Assembly (NCBI RefSeq): GCF_000292525.1
Contig: NZ_AEYF01000045.1
Coordinates: 186,001-250,000 of the forward strand
Origin: Rhizobium sp. CCGE 510
Lineage (GTDB): Bacteria; Pseudomonadota; Alphaproteobacteria; Rhizobiales; Rhizobiaceae
Length of the DNA stretch: 64,000 nucleotides
Direction: 5' to 3'
Both the position numbers and the translations under genes were made by a program. The notes beneath the pieces were generated by a model that saw only the letters and a list, made by a program, of their open reading frames with translations, was not told where the DNA came from and did not search any database. Shown in pieces: positions 16,674 to 25,230 of the stretch (position 1 is the first letter of the stretch; every line of letters starts with the position of its first letter).

Positions 16674-18193
16674 TATTGAACTTTCTCGGGCGAGGTATGT
16701 GCCCCGATCATATATCGGCCGACTTCCTCGGGCTTGATGTCCCGCGTTGCGAGCGGCGGGCTGAGCCGGCCGTGATGCAGCACCTGGATGGAATCGCAGA
16801 GCTCGAACAGTTCTTCCAGCTCCTCGGAAATGACGAGGATCGCCATGCCCTGATTGCGCAACGCGACCAGGCGGCTGCGGATGGCGGATGCAGCGCCGAC
16901 GTCGACGCCCCAGGTCGGCTGCGCCACGAAAAGCAATTTCGGAGACAGCATGATTTCCCGGCCGACGATGAACTTCTGCAGGTTGCCGCCGGACAGGGTG
17001 CCGGCTTCCGCATCCGGGCCGGATGTGCGGACATCATACTGACGGATACAATCCTTGGTGAACGTCATCGCCCGTGCCCTTTCGATGAGACCACGCCGTA
17101 AAAGCTTGAGCGGGTGGGCCGTCAGCAGGCTGTTGAGGACAAGTGACATTTCGGGCACGGCGCCGCGTCCGAGCCGGTCTTCCGGAACGAAGGCAAATCC
17201 GAGCTGCCGCCGCGCTGCGGCATCGAGCCTGCCGACATCCATTCCCATCATGTAGATCCGGTCGCGTTGTTCGCGCCCCAGCATGGTCTCGCCTGAAATC
17301 AGCGCGGCAAGCTCGCTTTGGCCGTTGCCCGAAATACCGGCGATCCCGAGGATTTCGCCGGCACGGACCTCGAGGCTAAGGCCGGAGAGCGGCACCGCAA
17401 AAGGATCGTCGGGCTGGTGGTCCAGACCGATGATCTCCAGCCGCTTTTCCCCGCCAGACAGCGGCAGCGCCGAGGTGGGTGCGGGCATATCGCGGCCGAT
17501 CATCATCCGGGCAAGGTCATGGGCATCATGCTCGCGCGGGTCGACATCGCCGGTCACGCGTCCGCCGCGCAGGATCGTCGCGCGATCACAGATCGCCCGA
17601 ATTTCTTCGAGCTTGTGGGAAATCAGCAGGATCGAAACGCCACCGTCGCGCAACCGGCGCAGGGTGTCGAAGAGCTTCTCCACCAATTGCGGCGGCAGGA
17701 CAGAGGTGGGCTCGTCAAGGATCAGCAGCTTCGGATTGGTCATCAGGCTTCGGATGATCTCCACCCGTTGCCGCTCGCCGACGGACAGCGCATGCACATG
17801 GGCAAGCGGATCGACTTCGAGGCCGAACTCCCGTCCAAGCGTCCGGATACGTTCCCTGAGATCAGATTTTCGGCCCGGCACCACCAACTGAATGTTCTCG
17901 ATGACCGTCAAGGTCTCGAACAGCGAAAAGTGCTGGAAGACCATGCCGATGCCCTTGCGCCTCGCCTCCGCGGGGGAGGCGAGGCGCAAGGGTGTTCCTT
18001 CCCAGACGACATCTCCGTCATCCGGCTGCTCGACACCGTAGATCAGCTTCATCAGCGTCGATTTTCCCGCCCCGTTTTCCCCGAGGATCGCATGGATCGA
18101 TTGCGGAGCTACGTCCAGATCGATTGCCTGATTGGCGTGGATCTGGCCGTAGCTTTTCGAAATGCTGCGCAGCGACAGGAGCGGGGTGGTCAT
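16673..18193 (-). CDS. BMP-family ABC transporter, double ATP-binding protein
   Basis: A 506-aa ATPase with two nucleotide-binding domains. Domain 1: Walker A GENGAGKST, signature LSVGERQRVEI, Walker [10 protein letters not shown]. Domain 2: relaxed P-loop GISGNGQSE, signature LSGGNLQKFIVGRE, Walker B LLFVAQPTWGVD, the pattern usual in nucleoside/sugar double ATPases. It starts three bases after the binding-protein stop. Confidence 0.92.
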   Translation of the reverse strand: MTTPLLSLRSISKSYGQIHANQAIDLDVAPQSIHAILGENGAGKSTLMKLIYGVEQPDDGDVVWEGTPLRLASPAEARRKGIGMVFQHFSLFETLTVIENIQLVVPGRKSDLRERIRTLGREFGLEVDPLAHVHALSVGERQRVEIIRSLMTNPKLLILDEPTSVLPPQLVEKLFDTLRRLRDGGVSILLISHKLEEIRAICDRATILRGGRVTGDVDPREHDAHDLARMMIGRDMPAPTSALPLSGGEKRLEIIGLDHQPDDPFAVPLSGLSLEVRAGEILGIAGISGNGQSELAALISGETMLGREQRDRIYMMGMDVGRLDAAARRQLGFAFVPEDRLGRGAVPEMSLVLNSLLTAHPLKLLRRGLIERARAMTFTKDCIRQYDVRTSGPDAEAGTLSGGNLQKFIVGREIMLSPKLLFVAQPTWGVDVGAASAIRSRLVALRNQGMAILVISEELEELFELCDSIQVLHHGRLSPPLATRDIKPEEVGRYMIGAHTSPEKVQ

Positions 18194-18196
18194 GAT

Positions 18197-19294
18197 TTAT
18201 TTCGGCAGCGGCGTCGAGACGCCCTTGACGTGCCAGTTCATGGCGATGATCTCGGGGTCGGCCATGGTTGCGCCGGATGCGACACCTGCGCTGCCGTCAG
18301 CCTTGGTGAGCGGCCCGGTAAAGGGCGAGAAGCTGCCGTCGGCGATCTTTGCCTCGACCTCTTTGATCTTGGTCATCACGTCGGCCGGAATACCGGGGTT
18401 CCAGTCGACCACTTCGACGACCTTGTCGGCGACGCCGAGGAACGCATTGGCTCCCTTGAACGTACCGGCGAGATGGGCATCGACCGAAGCCTTGAAGAAG
18501 GGCGACCAGTCCGTCGAGACGCAGCCGAGATAGGTTTTCGGCGCATACTTCTTCATCGACGAGTTGAGGTTGAAGGCGTAGACGCCGGCGTCTTCACAGG
18601 CCGAGATGACGGATGGCGTGTCCTGGGCATTGGAGAAAATCACGTCGCACTTCTGTGCGATCAGCGCCTTGGCGGCCTCCTGCTCCTTGGCCGGGTCGAA
18701 CCAGGAATTGACCCAGACGACGGAGACTTCGATATCCGGCTTCACCGCCTGGGCGCCGAGTGTAAAGGCGTTGATCGAGGTAATAAGCTCGGGAATGGCA
18801 AAGGCCGAGACGGAGCCGAGCTTGCCGGTCTTGGAAAGTGCTGCCGCGGCCATGCCGAGCAGATAGGTGCCCTGGAAATACTTGGCGGCGAACGGCGAGA
18901 AATTCGGAGCAACCTGGAAGCCGGAGGCATGCAGGACCGTCACGCTCGGATCACGGCGGGCGATCTGCAGGGCGCCGTTCTGATAGCCGAACGAGCCGGC
19001 AATCAGGAACTTGTTTCCGTCGGCGACAGTCTTGGTCATGATGCGGTCGGCGTCCGGGCCTTCGGCGATATTCTCAAGCACGGTGACCTTCACCTTGTCG
19101 CCGTAAGCGGCCTTGATCGGCTCGAGACCGGCGGCGAGAGCGTGACCCCAGCCGACATCGCCGATCGGCGACGGAACGACGAGGGTGATGCCGAGCGGCT
19201 GGTCGGCGGCGAAAGCAAGGCGGCTGCCGAGCGCGCCGGCAAGGCCGGTGGCGGCAGCGGCCGTCATCAGGTTTCTACGGGTCAGTTTGGTCAT
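18197..19294 (-). CDS. BMP-family substrate-binding protein, purine/nucleoside type
   Basis: A 365-aa periplasmic binding protein with a twin-arginine signal (LTRRNLMTAAAATGLAG, ending near RLAFAAD). The mature chain starts LGITLVVPSPIGDVGWGHAL, typical of the BMP fold; conserved ligand-loop features follow (SFGYQNGALQIA, NAQDTPSVI). The start is uncertain between ATG 19294 and GTG 19300; AAGGGA lies ten or four bases upstream respectively. BMP proteins commonly bind purine nucleosides or bases, which fits a purine-modifying operon. Confidence 0.88.
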   Translation of the reverse strand: MTKLTRRNLMTAAAATGLAGALGSRLAFAADQPLGITLVVPSPIGDVGWGHALAAGLEPIKAAYGDKVKVTVLENIAEGPDADRIMTKTVADGNKFLIAGSFGYQNGALQIARRDPSVTVLHASGFQVAPNFSPFAAKYFQGTYLLGMAAAALSKTGKLGSVSAFAIPELITSINAFTLGAQAVKPDIEVSVVWVNSWFDPAKEQEAAKALIAQKCDVIFSNAQDTPSVISACEDAGVYAFNLNSSMKKYAPKTYLGCVSTDWSPFFKASVDAHLAGTFKGANAFLGVADKVVEVVDWNPGIPADVMTKIKEVEAKIADGSFSPFTGPLTKADGSAGVASGATMADPEIIAMNWHVKGVSTPLPK

Positions 19295-19318
19295 GTTCAC
19301 GGGTTCCCTTTTTGGTTT

Positions 19319-20698
19319 TTAGAATTTCACGGCTGCGAGTGCAGCCTCGGCGTCGGCAGAGAGCTTGGCCTCGTCGAGACCGGGGAATTCCCCCTCCTGC
19401 CAGACGATACGGCCATTGATCATCGTCATATCGGTCGCCATGCCGATGCCAACGCGGGCAATCAGGCTCAACGGATCGTGCCGCGTACCGACATAATCCA
19501 TGCGACGCGTGTCGATCGCAAACAGGTCGGCTGCCATGCCGGGCGCCAGCCGGCCGATGTCGCGTCGGCCGAGCAGGCTGGCACCCCCCGTCGTGCCGTA
19601 GCCGAGGAAATCGACGGGCGGTGGCACGGGATGGGCGCGGCTGGAGGATACCAGGCACTGCAGCATGTAGGCGGAGTGCAGGCAGTGCATCAGGTTGGAA
19701 TTGTCGTTGGAGGCGGCCCCGTCGCAGCCAAGGCCGATGCGCAGGCCGAAGCCAGCCATGGCGGGAATGTCGGTGACCTCGGCGCCGACCAGATAGACCG
19801 GTTCGGGGCAGTGCGCCACGCCGGTGCCGCTGGCCGCCATCCGCCTCAGCTCGTCGTGGGTCAGCTCCCAGCAATGGGCATAGAAGGCGTCGGTCCCGGC
19901 AAAGCCGAGTTCTTCCAGATAATCGACCGTGCGCATGCCATGACGAACCTGCATGACCGGGCTTTCGCCCTCGCCGACATGGGTGTGCATCATGACGCCG
20001 CGATCACGCGCCAATGCCACCGATTCCACGAAGGTCTCGCGATAGCAATTCACCGGCTGGCAGGGCGCCACTACCACCTGGCGCATGCTGAACGGGTTGG
20101 CATCGTGGTAAGTGTCGATCAGCCGGGCGCAGTCGGCGATGAATTCGTCGGTCGTTTCCAGCATCTCGTCGGGAATGGTCGAGCCCTCCGACTTCGGCAG
20201 GGTATTGCCGCCGCGGCCGGCGTGGAAGCGCATGCCGAGCAGCTCGGCTGCCTCGAATTGGCGGTCGATCAACCGCTTCCCGGCGTGGCGGGGGAAATTG
20301 TATTGGTGATCCAAGGCCGTGGTGCAGCCATGTTTGATCATCTCGGCCATCGCTGTGACGGAGGAGTGGTAAAAACACTCCTCGTTGAGCTGCGAAAAGA
20401 TCGGGTAGATCCGATCCAGCCACTCGATCACCGAGAGCTTCGTCCAGTCGAGATCGGCGCGATTGCGCACGAAGCACTGGAAAAAATGATGATGGGTGTT
20501 GACGAGTCCTGGATAGACGAACCAGCCGGCAGCATCCTGAACGGTCGTGCCGGCGGGAAGCGCGTCCGCCGCCAGATTTTCGCCGATCGCCACAATCGCC
20601 GGACCATCGGTCAGCAGATCGACATTGCGACGGACGACCGGCCCCTTGCCCTCGTCGACGATCACGGCCGCGCAGTTCTTCAGGAGATATCCAGCCAT
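19319..20698 (-). CDS. amidohydrolase, 8-oxoguanine deaminase-like
   Basis: A 459-aa metal-dependent deaminase of the amidohydrolase superfamily, in the branch that includes 8-oxoguanine deaminase, isoxanthopterin deaminase and the s-triazine hydrolases AtzB/TrzN. Metal ligands are visible: H69 and H71 (VNTHHHFF), H240 (MHTHVGEGE), H275 (FYAHCWEL) and D326 (GLGCDGAASNDNSNL). The GCDG.ASND.SNL stretch is typical of 8-oxoguanine deaminase. No signal peptide, so cytoplasmic. It starts one base after the GST-like gene. Expected reaction: hydrolytic removal of an exocyclic amino group from a purine- or pterin-like ring taken up by the adjacent importer. The exact substrate cannot be read from sequence. 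Confidence 0.82.
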   Translation of the reverse strand: MAGYLLKNCAAVIVDEGKGPVVRRNVDLLTDGPAIVAIGENLAADALPAGTTVQDAAGWFVYPGLVNTHHHFFQCFVRNRADLDWTKLSVIEWLDRIYPIFSQLNEECFYHSSVTAMAEMIKHGCTTALDHQYNFPRHAGKRLIDRQFEAAELLGMRFHAGRGGNTLPKSEGSTIPDEMLETTDEFIADCARLIDTYHDANPFSMRQVVVAPCQPVNCYRETFVESVALARDRGVMMHTHVGEGESPVMQVRHGMRTVDYLEELGFAGTDAFYAHCWELTHDELRRMAASGTGVAHCPEPVYLVGAEVTDIPAMAGFGLRIGLGCDGAASNDNSNLMHCLHSAYMLQCLVSSSRAHPVPPPVDFLGYGTTGGASLLGRRDIGRLAPGMAADLFAIDTRRMDYVGTRHDPLSLIARVGIGMATDMTMINGRIVWQEGEFPGLDEAKLSADAEAALAAVKF

Positions 20699-20699
20699 G

Positions 20700-21362
20700 T
20701 CACGCCTCGCCCGGTTCTTCGATATGAGGTTCGGGCTTCAATTCGTGCAGCCGGTGAATGCCCGGCATTTCGATAAACCGGTCGAGCGCGCGCAGCGCCC
20801 GCGACCAGAGCCGGATGGCGGGATAGGAATCCAGCGTCACGCCCCCGTCGGGCGCCAGCGCCACGTAGGGAAAGCAGGCGATGTCGGCAATTGTCGGCCG
20901 GTCGGCGGCGAGGAAGCGCATGCCGCGAAGACCCTGCTCGACAAGCCCCGCCTCGAGCTCGCGAAGTGCTGCGATGCCCTGGGCCTGCAGCACGCCGATA
21001 TCGCCCGGCCGCAGCAGCATCTCATGAAGCCGCGCGCCGCCAAGGCTTGCCGTCAGCCGGCCGGAGAACGACAGCCATTGCTGAACCTTTGCCGCTTCTT
21101 CGGCCTTGCCGCTGCCAAGCCATTCGGGCGCTGCCTTGGCGGCGAGATAGACGAGGATTGCCGACGATTCGGTCAGGATCAGATCGCCATCCTCCAGGAT
21201 TGGAATGGAGCCTGCCGGATTGAGGGCGAGAAGCGCGGAACCGCGATGCTCGGCGCCGGGATGGAAATCCACCGGCCGGAGTTCCAGCTTCACGCCGGTC
21301 AGCGCCGCCATCAGCCGCACCTTGTAGCAACTGGGGGAGAGAATGTAGTCGTAGAGCTTCAT
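20700..21362 (-). CDS. glutathione S-transferase-like protein (NdmE-like position)
   Basis: A 220-aa GST with a thioredoxin-fold N-terminal half (starting MKLYDYILSPSCYKVRLMAA, with the cis-Pro motif GSIPILED and TESSAILVYL for the glutathione gamma-glutamyl group) and a helical C-terminal half (SLADIA-like helix here RPTIADIACFPYV). It overlaps the oxygenase stop by four bases (ATGA) and lies one base from the amidohydrolase. In P. putida the GST homolog NdmE is a structural member of the N7-demethylase complex NdmCDE. The same gene company here suggests the same scaffold role, although a true glutathione-dependent step is possible. Confidence 0.82.
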   Translation of the reverse strand: MKLYDYILSPSCYKVRLMAALTGVKLELRPVDFHPGAEHRGSALLALNPAGSIPILEDGDLILTESSAILVYLAAKAAPEWLGSGKAEEAAKVQQWLSFSGRLTASLGGARLHEMLLRPGDIGVLQAQGIAALRELEAGLVEQGLRGMRFLAADRPTIADIACFPYVALAPDGGVTLDSYPAIRLWSRALRALDRFIEMPGIHRLHELKPEPHIEEPGEA

Positions 21363-22204
21363 TGCGCCACCAGCTGTGCGCCATAGGTATAATTGTGACG
21401 CTTCAGCCAGCGCCGGTAAGCGATCGATGTGAGATCGGCCCGCGTCGGGATTTCCATGCCGGGATCGAGTGGCAGAAGCGGCGGTATCTGGTTTTCCAGG
21501 ATCGAACGGTCCTGCAGGAAGATCGTCTGCTGGAAGTGGATGAGGTCGGTCATCGCGGTCTCGTCATCGAAAAGCGCCATCCACGGCCAGACGTCGCACA
21601 GGTCCTCGGCCAGCGGCTGCACGAAGAGCGTGATGACATCCCATTCGCTCGGGCGCGGCGGGCAGGTTTTGTAAAGCACGGAACAGGTCGGTGCCGGCAC
21701 GCGGTACATATACTCCGTGGTGATCCCGCCGCTTGCCGATTTGGCGGCCTGCGGCTGGTAAAACTTCACCTGCGTTGCCCAGACTTCGTCTTCCTCCTCG
21801 CGGATCTCGACCTTGTAGTTCTGAACTTCGGTGTGCGGCTCCGCGCCGAGAATGTCGGTGTGGACGAAGGGGAAATGGGCGACGTCGAGGAAGTTCTCGA
21901 CGGCGCGCAGCGGCGAGCAGCGTACCCGCACCACGCCGACGTCGACGAAACGGCGGCCGGGCTGGTCGGCCTCGGGGATCGGGAAAATTTCCTTCTTCGG
22001 CTCGCCGAGCGAAGACCAGACATGGCCGTAACGTACGCGCACCGGCAGAACACGGCCGTTGCCGCCCGTCACCCGCGCATTGCCATCGGCGTCGCGCGCC
22101 ACGTCGATCGGCTCGCCCATCAGCGCCGTCTTGCGACCGGCGCTGTCGAGCTGACTGAAAAGCCCGACCGGATACCATTCGTCGATCATCGCCTGCATGC
22201 TCAC
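21359..22204 (-). CDS. Rieske-type oxygenase catalytic subunit without Rieske cluster (NdmC-like)
   Basis: A 281-aa protein with the non-heme iron catalytic domain of Rieske oxygenases: bridging residues N104 and D107, iron ligands H110 and H115 (ENFLDVAHFPFVH) and a late Asp in FLQDRSILENQ. The first 70 residues still read like a Rieske domain (DEWYPVGLF at the start, RVRYGHVWSSLGEP at the end), but the two Cys/His loops that hold the [2Fe-2S] cluster are missing. It must therefore take electrons from another protein, most simply the Rieske protein encoded just upstream, whose stop it overlaps by four bases (GTGA). GTG 22204 has AAGGAG seven bases ahead. The same arrangement is known for NdmC of the caffeine pathway. 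Confidence 0.85.
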   Translation of the reverse strand: MSMQAMIDEWYPVGLFSQLDSAGRKTALMGEPIDVARDADGNARVTGGNGRVLPVRVRYGHVWSSLGEPKKEIFPIPEADQPGRRFVDVGVVRVRCSPLRAVENFLDVAHFPFVHTDILGAEPHTEVQNYKVEIREEEDEVWATQVKFYQPQAAKSASGGITTEYMYRVPAPTCSVLYKTCPPRPSEWDVITLFVQPLAEDLCDVWPWMALFDDETAMTDLIHFQQTIFLQDRSILENQIPPLLPLDPGMEIPTRADLTSIAYRRWLKRHNYTYGAQLVAQ

Positions 22205-22854
22205 CGCGCGATCTCCTTTTTCTGAAGATCCTCAGCCCCGCGGCGCAGGCTTTCGGCGGCCCGCGAAGCGTCGATGGCTGCAGCAGGGCCGGCGTCACCC
22301 TTCAGCAGCACATGGATCAGCGTCTGCCCGTCGTGCTGAGCAGATAATAGCAGGCAGAGGCTGCCGGTGGATGCGTCGATCTTGACAAGTCCGTCAGGGT
22401 TCGCCTTCGCGCCGGCTGCCGCCTCGATCGCGGCAATGCCGGCAAACGCCGTCAGCGAGCGCTGGGGAATGAGGCCGTCGAGCCTCGGCGGCTTCGACGC
22501 GGGCGTCCCGACGGCCACCCAGATCAGGCTGCCCGCTTCCTCGACTTCATGGGTGGCGACACGGATGGTTTCCGGCGGCGCCAGCCCTGGATGGGCGGGA
22601 ATGCGCAGACAGTTTCCGGTCTGGCCATAGCTCCAGCCGTGGTAGATGCAGGAAAGCGCCTCGCCGCGCACGAAGCCATGGGATAAGCGCATGCCGCGGT
22701 GCGGACAGCGATCCGCCGATGCCGATATACGCCCCGAAGCGCTGCGCCAGAGGGCAATCGATCCGGATGCCGTCCGGGCCGGCATGACGGTTGCGGCCGG
22801 CAGATCCCGGGAAAGGGCGACTGGCGTCCAAAAGCCGGTCGTATCGGATGGCAT
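22201..22854 (-). CDS. stand-alone Rieske [2Fe-2S] protein
   Basis: A 217-aa protein. The N-terminal 115 residues form an oxygenase-type Rieske domain with all four ligands: C50, H52 (CPHRGMRLSHG), C69 and H72 (CIYHGWSYG). The C-terminal 100 residues are an Ala-rich region with no motif I know and contain no iron site, flavin or ferredoxin motif. It thus resembles the front part of NdmD without the reductase. First gene of the eight-gene operon; AGGAAG precedes the ATG. Expected role: pass electrons to the cluster-less catalytic subunit encoded next. The reductase that would feed it is not in this window. Confidence 0.85.
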   Translation of the reverse strand: MPSDTTGFWTPVALSRDLPAATVMPARTASGSIALWRSASGRISASADRCPHRGMRLSHGFVRGEALSCIYHGWSYGQTGNCLRIPAHPGLAPPETIRVATHEVEEAGSLIWVAVGTPASKPPRLDGLIPQRSLTAFAGIAAIEAAAGAKANPDGLVKIDASTGSLCLLLSAQHDGQTLIHVLLKGDAGPAAAIDASRAAESLRRGAEDLQKKEIAR

Positions 22855-23006
22855 AACTAGACTTCCTGAACCATACTATGTTTTGTCAAACGGAGCTCCA
22901 CCTTGGCCTCAAGGCAGATACGCTCCAGCCCTCACGTTTGCATAGTTATTTCGCATTGGCAACATTGATTAAATAATATGCACATCGCAAAAACTCGCAT
23001 TTGGTG

Positions 23007-23273
23007 TCAGGCCTTTTCGGCGATGATCGCCCTGCGTTCAATGCTCTCGACCCATATGTCGATCGGCCCCAGCGAGCACCCGACTTCCATCATATCGATC
23101 AAGTCCTCCGGTCCTGAAAGCTCGAGTTCGATCCGCATCGAACTCGTATGAGATATGGTGTGCGAGAGCCCGAGCTTGGCGGCGTGGCGCTGGATCCAGG
23201 GCACAAAGGAGGCCGCCTCGAGATCACCGACGATCGTCATCCGCTGCTGGAGGTGGCTTGAATCTCGTTCCAT
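23007..23273 (-). CDS. acylphosphatase-like protein lacking catalytic residues
   Basis: An 88-aa protein with the length and beta-alpha-beta pattern of acylphosphatase. In the P-loop-like region the active enzyme has GVGFRPW; here it is AASFVPW, so the phosphate-binding Arg is Val. The catalytic Asn region (usually WVRN) is TISH. It is therefore probably not an acylphosphatase, perhaps a binding or regulatory relative. ATG 23273 has AGGG five bases ahead; the longer upstream frame is unsupported. It lies 247 bp downstream of gabD on the same strand. Confidence 0.65.
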   Translation of the reverse strand: MERDSSHLQQRMTIVGDLEAASFVPWIQRHAAKLGLSHTISHTSSMRIELELSGPEDLIDMMEVGCSLGPIDIWVESIERRAIIAEKA

Positions 23274-23520
23274 GCTCGCCCTGCTTTCCTGAACCATAGC
23301 GCCTGGATGAACTTGCAAAAGGGTACCGCCGAATCGAGGATACGCCGTCGGAGTTTGTCTGCAAAAGCCCTGCGACCCGCCACGATGCCCAGCTTGCATC
23401 GTGGCGAGCCGACAGGTCGATGACGCCGCCCTCGACGGCAAGCCATAGCCATGACGGCCGTTTCTCGAAAAGAACCGGAATCGTGGATGCGTTATGCTTG
23501 TCTCGGGCCTTCTCTTGGCC

Positions 23521-24972
23521 TCAGGCGATGCCGCCGAGGCAGACATATTTGATTTCGGTGAATTCCTCGATGCCGTATCTCGAGCCTTCGCGGCCGAGGC
23601 CGGAAAGCTTGACGCCGCCGAAGGGAGCTTCAGCCGTCGAGATCAGCCCGGTATTGACGCCGACCATACCGTATTCCAACGCTTCGGCGACCCGGAAGAC
23701 CCGGGCGAGATCCTTGGCGTAGAAATAGGAGGCGAGACCGAACTCGGTGTCATTGGCCTGGGCAATCACATCGGCCTCGTCCTCGAAGCGGAAGAGCGGC
23801 GCCACCGGTCCGAAGGTCTCTTCCTTCGCAACAGCCATGCCAGGGGTGACGTCGGCGAGCACCGTCGCCTGATAGAAGCGCCCGCCGAGTTGATGGCGAT
23901 GGCCACCGGCAATGACCCGGCCGCCCTTGGACAGCGCATCGGCGACATGCTCTTCGACCTTGGCAAGTGCTGCCTCGTCGATCAGCGGGCCGAGATTGAT
24001 GCCCTCGTCGAAGCCGTTGCCGGTCTTCAGCGTTCCGACGGCCTTCGACAGCTTCTCGGCAAAGGCATCATAGACACCCTCCTGCACATAGAGGCGGTTG
24101 GCGCAGACGCAGGTCTGGCCGTTGTTGCGGAACTTGGCGATCAAAGCACCCTCCACGGCTGCATCGAGATCGGCGTCGTCAAAGACGATGAACGGCGCAT
24201 TGCCCCCAAGCTCAAGCCCGAGCTTCTTAATGGTCGGGGCGCTCTGCCGGTAAAGCTCGGTGCCGACTTCGGTCGAGCCGGTGAAGGTCAGTTTGCGTAC
24301 GATGGGGCTTGCGGTCATCTCGCCGCCGATGGCGCGCGCCGAGCCGGTCAAGACGCTGAAGAGGCCTTTGGGGAAGCCGGCGCGCTCGGCAAGGATAGCA
24401 ATGGCAATTGCCGAAAACGGCGTCTGCGAGGCCGGCTTCAACACCATGGCGCAGCCGGCGGCAAAGGCCGGGCCCGCCTTGCGGGTGATCATCGCATTCG
24501 GGAAATTCCACGGGGTGATGGCGGCAACGACACCGATCGGCTGCTTCATCACCAGAATGCGCTTGTCCTTCTGATGGCCGGGAATGATGTCGCCATAGAG
24601 ACGCCGCGCTTCCTCGGCAAACCATTCGATGAAGCTCGCGCCATAGGCGATCTCACCCTTGGCTTCAGCCAGCGGCTTGCCTTGCTCTGATGTCAGGATG
24701 CGGCCGAGATCGTCCTGATTGTCCATCATCAGCTGGAACCAGCGACGGAGGATGACCGACCGTTCCTTGGCGGTGCGGGCTGCCCATTCCTTCTGCGCAA
24801 TCTCGGCTGCGGCAATCGCCGCCTTGGTTTCGGCGGCGCCCAGATTGGGAACGCGGCCGATGATCTCGCCGGTTGCGGGGTTATCCACGGCGATCGCATT
24901 GTCCCCGGCCTCGATCCAATCGCCGCCGACCAATGCGGCCTGCCGAAACAACGTTGCGTCCTTCAATTCCAT
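23521..24972 (-). CDS. gabD: succinate-semialdehyde dehydrogenase (GabD-like)
   Basis: A 483-aa NAD(P)-dependent aldehyde dehydrogenase of the GabD group, usual length. Motifs: TPWNFPNAMITRKAGPA, the cofactor loop FTGSTEVG, the base Glu in LGLELGGNAPF and the catalytic Cys in NNGQTCVCANR; the C-terminus has EAPFGGVKLSGLGREG. The second Cys two residues after the catalytic one is typical of GabD. GAGGAG precedes the ATG. It oxidises succinate semialdehyde from GABA or related compounds to succinate. A second gabD-like gene lies at 33167. Confidence 0.88.
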   Translation of the reverse strand: MELKDATLFRQAALVGGDWIEAGDNAIAVDNPATGEIIGRVPNLGAAETKAAIAAAEIAQKEWAARTAKERSVILRRWFQLMMDNQDDLGRILTSEQGKPLAEAKGEIAYGASFIEWFAEEARRLYGDIIPGHQKDKRILVMKQPIGVVAAITPWNFPNAMITRKAGPAFAAGCAMVLKPASQTPFSAIAIAILAERAGFPKGLFSVLTGSARAIGGEMTASPIVRKLTFTGSTEVGTELYRQSAPTIKKLGLELGGNAPFIVFDDADLDAAVEGALIAKFRNNGQTCVCANRLYVQEGVYDAFAEKLSKAVGTLKTGNGFDEGINLGPLIDEAALAKVEEHVADALSKGGRVIAGGHRHQLGGRFYQATVLADVTPGMAVAKEETFGPVAPLFRFEDEADVIAQANDTEFGLASYFYAKDLARVFRVAEALEYGMVGVNTGLISTAEAPFGGVKLSGLGREGSRYGIEEFTEIKYVCLGGIA

Positions 24973-25142
24973 GACTGTCTCCTCAGATAGACCATTTCTG
25001 TTTCTTCGAGTCGCAGGGATGCTCTATCTCTTTTCGTGTTTGTGCAACCACCACACAATTTTGCGGGAACGCGCTCGACACCTCAGGCACGCGATCGCGG
25101 ACAACTGCCCATCCGGCTGCCGCGACCGACCGGGGTCGAGCC

Positions 25143-25158
25143 ACGGGTCGCGACCCGT
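25143..25158. repeat. perfect 16-bp palindrome
   Basis: ACGGGTCGCGACCCGT reads the same on both strands. It has no neighbouring U run; protein site or part of a dispersed repeat cannot be told apart here. Confidence 0.6.
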
Positions 25159-25230
25159 CCTTCGGACCCCGTAAACGGGCGAAAAGACATGCCGCAGCCT
25201 CTCCGTCACCAGCGTCTTGTAGGGCACGTT

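Noticed and set aside
17318-20776. A plus-strand open frame of 1152 codons
   Set aside because: It runs antisense to an ATPase, a binding protein and an amidohydrolase that are clear by motif. Codon bias in GC-rich DNA keeps the opposite strand open; the translation shows no domain.
22855-23006. TTGACA near 22880 (minus strand) as the -35 box of the Rieske operon
   Set aside because: A -10 box at proper spacing would fall on the ribosome-binding site, too close to the start codon.
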